From Acidobacteriota bacterium (GTDB taxonomy: Bacteria; Acidobacteriota; Blastocatellia; Pyrinomonadales; Pyrinomonadaceae), in contig JAIVJP010000016.1 of assembly GCA_020199975.1 (NCBI GenBank), positions 1 through 10,924 of the forward strand: a stretch of 10,924 nt of DNA, written 5' to 3'. A model generated the notes under the pieces. That model was not told the origin of the DNA and did no database searches. It saw only the letters and a program-made list of their open reading frames with translations. The position numbers were made by a program, and so were the translations under genes. This document shows positions 6,577 to 10,924 of this stretch, piece after piece; position 1 is the first letter of the stretch; the number at the start of each line of letters is the position of its first letter.

Positions 6577-7050
6577 ATGTTCAAGGATCTTATCGGTGGT
6601 ATCTGGCGTCGCGTCCCGCGGGTGCTCCGTCGTATGACCATGCGTGCGACGCACGCGCGTTTCACCGTTACCGCGGCGGCTATCGTGATGGATGAGCAGG
6701 GAAGAGTGTTGATGCTCAAACACCGCTTTCGACCCGGAACCGGTTGGGGCCTCCCCGGTGGCTTCATTGAAGCGGGAGAGCAACCTGACGAAGGCGTCAG
6801 ACGAGAGCTGCGCGAAGAAGTGGGACTTGAACTTGCGAGTGTTGAAGTGGTAACTACCCGCGCCTTTAAAAAGCCGAGGCAGATCGAGATCTTATTTCGT
6901 TGCCGTCCCAAGGGAAACGCTTCACCGCAGAGTATTGAAATACGAAAAGCATCCTGGTTCTCGATTGATGCCCTACCGGAAGGATTGCCTGCAGACCAAC
7001 GGCGACTGATAAAAGGTGCTCTTAATGATGGAGTAAAACAGGCGGATTGA
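6577..7050 (+). CDS. NUDIX hydrolase
   Basis: A 157-residue soluble NUDIX pyrophosphohydrolase. The 23-residue Nudix box Gx5Ex7REUxEExGU is complete: G62, E68, then RELREEVGL (76-84), with the metal-binding glutamates E77, E80 and E81. It is preceded by TVTAAAIVMDEQGRVLML (30-47) and WGLPGGF (57-63), the usual beta strands. Substrates of such small enzymes are nucleoside diphosphate derivatives (ADP-ribose, damaged NTPs, dinucleotides) and cannot be told from sequence. The N-terminal 25 residues are basic and Arg-rich, an unusual extension. ATG 6577 has no clear Shine-Dalgarno; the preceding region is the pyrimidine tract. pyrE follows on the same strand across a hairpin repeat. Confidence 0.88.
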   Translation: MFKDLIGGIWRRVPRVLRRMTMRATHARFTVTAAAIVMDEQGRVLMLKHRFRPGTGWGLPGGFIEAGEQPDEGVRRELREEVGLELASVEVVTTRAFKKPRQIEILFRCRPKGNASPQSIEIRKASWFSIDALPEGLPADQRRLIKGALNDGVKQAD

Positions 7051-7075
7051 TGTATGCTGTCCGCCAACCAAAAAC

Positions 7076-7166
7076 AGTGATGAGTAATGAGTGATAAGTG
7101 ATGAGCTCTTGAAAGCGTCATCGCGTATTACTCATCACCTATCACTCATCACTCATCACTCATCAC
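7076..7166. repeat. inverted heptad repeat (TGATGAG / CTCATCA) touching the pyrE ribosome site
   Basis: Left arm 7076-7105 has units TGATGAG, TAATGAG, TGATAAG, TGATGAG. Right arm 7131-7160 is its inverse, pairing at 28 of 30 positions, plus one extra partial unit to 7166. The loop is 25 bases (7106-7130). The right arm runs directly into GGAG (7167-7170), the pyrE Shine-Dalgarno, so hairpin formation in mRNA could affect pyrE expression. Confidence 0.85.
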
Positions 7167-7176
7167 GGAGAATGAA

Positions 7177-7788
7177 ATGGTTTCACTGATTCCTTCGCCT
7201 GAAACGGTAATGCAGATGTTGAAGCGCACCGGTGCTTTTCGTGAGGGCCACTTTGTTTATCCCACCGGTAAACATTCACCACATTATTTTCAGATGCCGC
7301 TCGCCTTTCGTTACTACGACACGGCGCGCGTTCTGGCGGTCGCGCTCAGCAGGAAATTTAGGGTCGAACGAGACATCTCGAGCCAGTTACCAAAGATTGC
7401 AGTCATCAGTCCCAGTTCCGGAGGCATCCCGGTGGCTTTTGGCGTACGTGACGCGCTGAGTGCGGAACAGATCTACTGGGCGGAAAGAGAAGCAAACGGC
7501 AAGCGCATGTTTCGCCAGTATGTGAACCAGGGTGAGGTTAATCCCTGCATCATAGTCGACGACATCATTCGCAGTGGACATGCTATTGAAGAGACCGCCG
7601 CGCTCGTCAAAGAGTTGGGCGCGAAAGTGATTGGCTGCGGTGCTATCGTGCGCTTTACTTCCGCGCCTGGCGAATTCGAAGGTAACCCAATCAAATCGTT
7701 GGTGGAATTCGACGCTCATATGTACGACGATGGCGACTCTTGTGGTGATTGCAAGAAGGACGCCCCGGTCGAGCACGTCCGATTCTAA
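7177..7788 (+). CDS. pyrE: orotate phosphoribosyltransferase
   Basis: A 203-residue type I phosphoribosyltransferase best matching OPRT, which joins orotate to PRPP to make OMP in de novo pyrimidine synthesis. The N-terminal segment GAFREGHFVYPTGKHSPHYF (19-38) matches the orotate-side motif (GxHSPxY). SGGIPVAFG (81-89) is the central loop, and WAEREANGKRMF precedes the active-site loop. The PRPP loop is IIVDDIIRSGHAIEET (125-140); here RSGH replaces the more common TTGG or TAGT. The C-terminus carries C189xxC192, corresponding to the CPLC of long bacterial OPRTs. ATG 7177 has GGAG 6 bases upstream, immediately beside the hairpin repeat. No other pyrimidine genes are present. Another PRPP transferase is less likely but not excluded. 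Confidence 0.8.
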   Translation: MVSLIPSPETVMQMLKRTGAFREGHFVYPTGKHSPHYFQMPLAFRYYDTARVLAVALSRKFRVERDISSQLPKIAVISPSSGGIPVAFGVRDALSAEQIYWAEREANGKRMFRQYVNQGEVNPCIIVDDIIRSGHAIEETAALVKELGAKVIGCGAIVRFTSAPGEFEGNPIKSLVEFDAHMYDDGDSCGDCKKDAPVEHVRF

Positions 7789-7795
7789 AGAGCGG

Positions 7796-7843
7796 TGATA
7801 AGTGATGAGTGATAAGGTAACCTGCGGACTTATCCCTTATGAC
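7796..7843. repeat. second TGATAAG-type heptad inverted repeat, after pyrE
   Basis: Units TGATAAG, TGATGAG, TGATAAG (7796-7816) face CTTATCCCTTATGAC (7829-7843) across a 12-base loop; 12 of 15 positions pair. It starts 8 bases after the pyrE stop and could act as a terminator-like hairpin, but no U-tract follows. Confidence 0.65.
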
Positions 7844-7849
7844 TGCAAG

Positions 7850-7867
7850 CTGCTGCAGCTGCAGCAG
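7850..7867. repeat. perfect 18-bp palindrome between convergent pyrE and recR
   Basis: CTGCTGCAGCTGCAGCAG is its own reverse complement. It touches the recR stop codon (TAA at 7868-7870, minus strand). It could be a protein-binding site or a no-loop cruciform; no T-tract supports a terminator. Confidence 0.55.
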
Positions 7868-8371
7868 TTAGATTTCGTGACGATTAGCCAGCGCCTTATC
7901 CATCGTCACTTCGTCCACATATTCCATATCCCCGCCCACAGGCATTCCCATCGCAATGCGGGTTACCCGCAGACCCAGGGGCTTCAGTAGCCGGCCGATG
8001 TAGTTTGCGGTGGCTTCACCTTCAGTGGTGGGATTAGTTGCCAGAATTACTTCGCGCACCTCCACCCCACCGTTGTTCTCTGGCTTGAAGCGTGGCAGCA
8101 GATTTGCCAGGTGCAGCTCGTTTGGACCAATGTGGCGCATTGGTGAAAGACTTCCGTGCAGCACGTGGTAGAGACCCTTGAAGCTGCGCGTCTTCTCCAC
8201 GGCGACCAGGCTGTGAGGTTCTTCAACCACGCAAATAACGGAGTGATCCCGCGACGTAGCCACGCAGAAACGGTAGGGATCGATCTCGGTAAGGTTATTG
8301 CAAATAGAGCAGAGAATAATTCGCTGCTTGACTTCACGTAAAATCGGCAATTGGCAATTGGAAATCGGCAA
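7868..8371 (-). CDS. recR: recombination protein RecR, 5'-truncated, possible pseudogene
   Basis: RecR of the RecFOR repair pathway, normally about 200 residues; here 167 from TTG 8371. Residues 12-167 are clearly RecR: zinc finger 21-36, Toprim ICVVEEPHSLVAVE (46-59), GLYHVLHGSLSP (66-77), NPTTEGEATANYI (113-125), MGMPVGGDMEYVDEVT (141-156) and ALANRHEI at the end. The N-terminal helix-hairpin-helix (LPGxGxKSAxR) and about 47 residues in all are missing. Residues 1-11 are translated repeat DNA (8341-8373). The finger reads C21xxC24 and then Y33RFC36: the third ligand Cys is Tyr, one base change from TGC. The gene follows ybaB directly, as usual. The ybaB TGA overlaps an ATG (8375-8373) in a different frame that stops after 13 codons, perhaps the relic of the original coupled start. 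Loss of function is likely but not proven. Confidence 0.8.
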   Translation of the reverse strand: MPISNCQLPILREVKQRIILCSICNNLTEIDPYRFCVATSRDHSVICVVEEPHSLVAVEKTRSFKGLYHVLHGSLSPMRHIGPNELHLANLLPRFKPENNGGVEVREVILATNPTTEGEATANYIGRLLKPLGLRVTRIAMGMPVGGDMEYVDEVTMDKALANRHEI

Positions 8372-8373
8372 TC
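8341..8373. repeat. heptad repeat (CAATTGG/AAATCGG) replacing the recR 5' end
   Basis: Exact 7-base units: AAATCGG, CAATTGG, CAATTGG, AAATCGG, CAATC. There is one arm only, with no separate inverted partner. One end overlaps the ybaB stop codon and the other abuts recognisable recR coding sequence. Confidence 0.85.
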
Positions 8374-8689
8374 ATCCCAGCAGGCCTCCCAGCCCTGGTG
8401 GCAGCATCCCGCCAAGCTTCCCCTTCATCGCTTCATCGACTTTGCGGTTGGCTTCGTTGATGGCCGCCACGATCATGTCTTGCAGCATTTCCACATCATC
8501 TTCCTTGACCGCTTCAGGATCAATTTTCAATGAAACAATCTCGTGGTTGCCCTTCATCTGCACGCTAACAACGCCACCGCCTGCCGAAGCTTCAGCCCGC
8601 ATTTCTTCCATCTCTTTAGACATCTTCTCCTGCATTGCCTGCGCCTGCTTCATCATCTGTTGAATATTGAATCCACCAGGAAATTTCAT
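8372..8689 (-). CDS. ybaB: YbaB/EbfC family nucleoid-associated protein
   Basis: A 105-residue YbaB/EbfC protein, the usual length; a dimeric DNA-binding nucleoid protein. The helix NIQQMMKQAQAMQEKMSKEM (8-27) is followed by the family core with SAGGGVVSVQMKGNHEIVSLKIDPEAV (35-61), then VEMLQDMIVAAINEANRKVDEAM (66-88), and a Gly/Pro/Leu tail (GGMLPPGLGGLLG). Start ATG 8689 is supported by GGAGAGGTG about 6-8 bases upstream and by family alignment; the open frame further upstream to 9025 is repeat-derived and not coding. It is normally found as dnaX-ybaB-recR. Here recR follows, but no dnaX is upstream within the window; an inverted-repeat region and a divergent hydrolase lie there instead. 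Confidence 0.93.
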   Translation of the reverse strand: MKFPGGFNIQQMMKQAQAMQEKMSKEMEEMRAEASAGGGVVSVQMKGNHEIVSLKIDPEAVKEDDVEMLQDMIVAAINEANRKVDEAMKGKLGGMLPPGLGGLLG

Positions 8690-8753
8690 TGATAGCACCT
8701 CTCCATGGGAATGGGCTTTACCGGTATTCGCTGCTTGAAAAAACCATCGTAAC

Positions 8754-8803
8754 TTCCCTTCCGAGCGAATGCAACGAGACGTTAACGTGCTTCCGGAAGG
8801 GAA
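8754..8803. repeat. inverted repeat in the ybaB upstream gap
   Basis: TTCCCTTCCG (8754-8763) and CGGAAGGGAA (8794-8803) are exact inverted copies with a 30-base loop; outer AACCAT and ATGGTT can extend the stem past a bulge. The loop contains the perfect palindrome ACGTTAACGT (8779-8788). A smaller hairpin GCCGG/CCGGC lies at 8867-8883. The 344-bp gap 8690-9033 holds no gene that I can support; the rest of it is the decamer repeat. Confidence 0.5.
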
Positions 8804-8901
8804 TGGTTCGCGAAATACTTCTTGTGAATCTTGATGATCCTGTCTAGTGTTATGTGGCGCAGTAACGCCGGCGCAGCACCGGCAAAGAGTAAAGCGACTG
8901 A

Positions 8902-9010
8902 TTTGGCCGCGAATCTGCGCGGATAAACGCGGATCTGAAAAAAGCCTTACTCCAATTGCTTGCTTGTTGCTGTTCATATCCGCGTTCATCCGCGTGAATT
9001 CGCGGCTAAA
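8902..9010. repeat. inverted decamer repeat (CGCGGATNNA) before the alpha/beta hydrolase
   Basis: Left arm 8902-8937 and right arm 8975-9010 are inverted copies with 30 of 36 positions matching (26 of 31 in the core 8907-8937 / 8975-9005). Within each arm, units of about 10 bases repeat (CGCGAATCTG, CGCGGATAAA, CGCGGATCTG). The loop is 37 bases. It has the same plan as the heptad loci but period 10. Similar ATCCGCG decamer repeats are known to me from other environmental bacterial genomes. Confidence 0.8.
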
Positions 9011-9033
9011 CCGAACCAGCGACACTAACGAAG

Positions 9034-9732
9034 ATGAGTCCCCCCAACGAAGGCAGAGAAATTGAAGGCAGTCTTACAACTGAGATCAAGATCTACTACG
9101 ATCTTCATCTTCCGGAAATCCAGGCTGCTCCTTTGCTGATTGCTTTGCATGGCTACGGAGCCAGCAAACGTCAGATGATGCGGGAGGTGCGACTAATGGC
9201 TCCCGCAAAATTTGCGATCGCGGCGCTGCAAGGATTTCATCAGCACTTGAAGGAACCAAAAGAGCCAGGCGGACCTCTGCGGTTTGGCTTCGGCTGGCTT
9301 ACAAACTTCCGTCCGGAAGAATCGGTCGCCTTACATCACAAAGCGTTAGTTGACTTGACTGACATGCTGGTCAACGAGGGTGTTGTGGATCCGCAGCGGG
9401 TCTTTCTGTTGGGGTTCTCGCAATCGTGCGCGCTAAATTACCGCTTTGTTTTCACACATCCTGGCCACCTGCGCGGTGTTATTGGCATCTGTGGCGGTAT
9501 GCCGTCGGATTGGGAGGCCAGCGAGGTCTACAAACCAACTGAGGCCTCGGTATTTCATCTTGCCGGTACACGCGATGAGTTTTATCCGCCCGAACGCGTT
9601 GCTGATTACGCGGAGCGGCTGCGGCTTCGTGCACGCCAGGTAGTGGCTGAGAGTTATGACGCTGGTCACGAGATTGTCCCGGCGATGCGGCAAGATGTAC
9701 GTGAATGGCTGGAGAGCCAGGCTAATGGATAG
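9034..9732 (+). CDS. alpha/beta hydrolase, phospholipase/carboxylesterase type
   Basis: A 232-residue cytoplasmic serine hydrolase of the carboxylesterase/phospholipase (YpfH-like) group. The oxyanion-hole motif LHGYGAS lies at 38-44. The nucleophile elbow is LGFSQSCA (126-133) with S129; the usual final Gly of GxSxG is Ser131. The catalytic Asp is D181 in AGTRDEFYPPE and the His is H212 in DAGHEIVP. No signal peptide is present. The substrate is unknown; short-chain esters or lysophospholipids are typical. ATG 9034 has only a GAAG directly adjacent and no well-spaced ribosome site, so the start is tentative. The gene stands alone, after the decamer repeat and before a terminator at 9808-9829. 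Confidence 0.85.
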   Translation: MSPPNEGREIEGSLTTEIKIYYDLHLPEIQAAPLLIALHGYGASKRQMMREVRLMAPAKFAIAALQGFHQHLKEPKEPGGPLRFGFGWLTNFRPEESVALHHKALVDLTDMLVNEGVVDPQRVFLLGFSQSCALNYRFVFTHPGHLRGVIGICGGMPSDWEASEVYKPTEASVFHLAGTRDEFYPPERVADYAERLRLRARQVVAESYDAGHEIVPAMRQDVREWLESQANG

Positions 9733-9807
9733 TCCAATCACTTTCCTTCCGCCCGCCAACTATCGCCGTCATGGTCGGCATGTTATACATGGCGTCTCTG
9801 AAATAAG

Positions 9808-9829
9808 AGCCTTTAAGTGAAAGGCTTTT
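9808..9829 (+). terminator. rho-independent terminator after the hydrolase gene
   Basis: Perfect 7-bp stem AGCCTTT/AAAGGCT with loop AAGTG, followed by T residues (9826-9829). It lies 75 bp after the stop at 9732. The stem is moderately GC-poor and the T-tract short. Confidence 0.65.
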
Positions 9830-9884
9830 GTGGACACACGGCTCCAGAGCGGAGCCTCAAAGTTCGATCAATGAGGAGCGGGAA

Positions 9885-10358
9885 ATGAGGCGAATGCCGG
9901 TCTGCCTGTTACTGTTTAGTCTGGCCATTCTTGCAGCACCAATTCAAGATGCAGTCCATGCCCAGGCGAAATCCAAACGTGACGCAATAACCATTGCCGC
10001 CGTGCGCACCGTGCTTGGTGCACAGAGGGACGCCTGGAATAGAGGCGACATTGAAGGCTATATGGATGGCTACGCTCGCTCGGCTGAAATTACATTTATT
10101 TCCGGCGATACCATCTCACGCGGCTGGCAGACCGTGCACGATCGCTACCAGAAAAAATACGACTTGCGCGAGAAGATGGGTACACTAACGTTTTCAGATC
10201 TCGAAACCAGCGTCCTGAGCAATGATGCAGCGGTGACGATTGGGCGCTGGCATTTGCAGCGAGCAAACGATCAGCCTCACGGACGGTTTACGTTGATCTT
10301 TCGCCACACCAGGCAAGGCTGGCGAATAGTTCACGACCATACGTCGAGTGCTCTCTGA
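9885..10358 (+). CDS. secreted DUF4440/SnoaL-like (NTF2-fold) protein
   Basis: A 157-residue exported protein. A signal peptide is clear: basic MRRMP, a hydrophobic core to about residue 20, and VHA-Q with cleavage after residue 26. The mature part is a single NTF2-like domain: helix AAVRTVLGAQRDAWNRGDIE (38-57), GYMDGYARSAEITFISGD (58-75), SRGWQTVHDRYQKKY (78-92), and beta strands ending FTLIFRHTRQGWRIVHDHTS (135-154), the typical DUF4440 finish. Such domains bind small ligands or act as minor catalysts; no catalytic set can be assigned. ATG 9885 is selected by AGGAG (9874-9878), 6 bases upstream, and by the signal peptide. hutI starts 39 bp downstream and may share the transcript. Confidence 0.82.
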   Translation: MRRMPVCLLLFSLAILAAPIQDAVHAQAKSKRDAITIAAVRTVLGAQRDAWNRGDIEGYMDGYARSAEITFISGDTISRGWQTVHDRYQKKYDLREKMGTLTFSDLETSVLSNDAAVTIGRWHLQRANDQPHGRFTLIFRHTRQGWRIVHDHTSSAL

Positions 10359-10397
10359 GTTTTCCCTAACCCAGCCTGGACTTTGGACGCCGAGAAC

Positions 10398-10924
10398 ATG
10401 CTCGCCGTCATCAATTGCAAACAACTCATTACGCTGGCTGGTCCGGCGCGTCCGCGCGTAGGCGCGGAGATGCGCGAGCTTTCGATCATCTCCGACGGCG
10501 CGATGCTGGTGCTCAATGAGCGGATTGAGAAGGTCGGAACGCGAAAGCAGGTTGAACCTTTTATTGGCGCCAAGTGCACGGTAGTGGATGCGGGGGGTCG
10601 TATTGTCTTGCCGGGCTTTGTCGACGCGCACACCCATCCGGTCTTTGCAGGCACGCGGGCCAATGAATTTGAAGAACGTGCTGGAGGCGCATCTTATCAA
10701 GAGATAGCCGCGCGCGGTGGCGGCATCAAGTCGACTGTGCGATCCACCCAGGCGGCCACACTGGATGAATTAGTACAAACGGGAAGGCGATACGCGGAGT
10801 GGTTCCTGCGCTCGGGAACCACCACGGTTGAGGCCAAGTCGGGTTACGGTCTAACTGTCGAAGATGAGATAAAGTTGCTGCGGGCCATCAGGAGGTTAGG
10901 CCAGGAGACTCTCCTGCGTTACGT
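10398..10924 (+). CDS. hutI: imidazolonepropionase, N-terminal part
   Basis: The first 175 or so residues of HutI, running off the window end; the family has about 400-420 residues. It hydrolyses 4-imidazolone-5-propionate to N-formimino-L-glutamate in histidine degradation. Visible are the amidohydrolase metal motif LPGFVDAHTHPVFAG (71-85) with H78 and H80, the HutI-specific TRANEFEERAGGASYQEIAA (86-105) with GGGIKSTV (107-114), and the substrate-side TTTVEAKSGYGL (141-152). ATG 10398 gives the expected N-terminal beta domain; the ribosome site (GAG, close to the ATG) is weak. The remaining catalytic His and Asp lie outside the window, as would any other hut genes. Confidence 0.93.
   Translation, partial: MLAVINCKQLITLAGPARPRVGAEMRELSIISDGAMLVLNERIEKVGTRKQVEPFIGAKCTVVDAGGRIVLPGFVDAHTHPVFAGTRANEFEERAGGASYQEIAARGGGIKSTVRSTQAATLDELVQTGRRYAEWFLRSGTTTVEAKSGYGLTVEDEIKLLRAIRRLGQETLLRY

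Noticed and set aside
6295..6783. Minus-strand frame of 162 codons across the 141-bp element and the NUDIX start
   Set aside because: It is antisense to a clear NUDIX gene and to repeats; no domain is recognisable.
7076..7166. Repeat array resembling a miniature CRISPR
   Set aside because: Units are 7 bases with no spacers, arms are inverted rather than direct, and no cas gene is near.
8690..9025. Minus-strand open frame extending the YbaB protein by about 110 residues upstream
   Set aside because: It translates the decamer repeat and gap hairpins, lacks family similarity, and YbaB has its own ATG with a good ribosome site at 8689.
9828..9884. Longer start for the DUF4440 protein
   Set aside because: It would begin inside the terminator tail and place 19 polar residues before a clear signal peptide; AGGAG supports 9885.

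Overview
The window looks like chromosomal DNA of a free-living Acidobacteriota bacterium, probably class Blastocatellia (Pyrinomonadaceae-like). This is inferred from protein style: the TPR tail at the left edge, a secreted protein with an FBA-like domain, a DUF4440 protein with a signal peptide, and a long-form PyrE with a C-terminal CxxC. Many gaps also carry short-period repeats. No rRNA, tRNA, IS transposase, phage gene or CRISPR array is visible.

Layout. 1-294: 3' end of a TPR protein (+). 402-1355: ROK sugar kinase (-) with a good sigma70-type promoter at 1401-1429. 1642-1998: universal stress protein lacking its 5' end, followed on the + strand by a DedA-type membrane protein (2073-2810), a GHMP sugar kinase (2957-3970) and a secreted protein with an FBA-like domain (3987-5129). 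A hairpin terminator (5164-5197) separates these from a convergent gene (5218-6186, -) for a putative zinc-ribbon protein with a duplicated C-terminal motif. A 390-bp gap with two inverted-repeat systems precedes a NUDIX hydrolase (6577-7050) and pyrE (7177-7788). The convergent minus-strand pair is ybaB (8372-8689) and a 5'-truncated recR (7868-8371). Then come an alpha/beta hydrolase (9034-9732) with a terminator, a secreted DUF4440 protein (9885-10358) and the 5' part of hutI (10398 to the window end).

Most notable signal. Nearly every larger gap holds a locus-specific short-period repeat, usually two inverted arms around a short loop. Unit sequences differ (GATTTNN, TTTGNNC, TGATGAG, CAATTGG, CAGTNNN, a CGCGGAT decamer), but the period (mostly 7, once 10) and the arm-loop-arm plan recur. 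At two loci the repeat ends exactly where a truncated gene begins. recR has lost about 47 N-terminal residues with its helix-hairpin-helix, and a zinc-ligand Cys has become Tyr. The universal stress protein has lost its first beta strand. This suggests a repeat-generating process that spreads between genes and sometimes erodes gene starts.

Gene cooperation is limited. ybaB-recR is the conserved recombination pair, pyrE serves pyrimidine synthesis, hutI serves histidine degradation, and the ROK and GHMP kinases act on sugars. The rest are housekeeping or poorly characterised genes.
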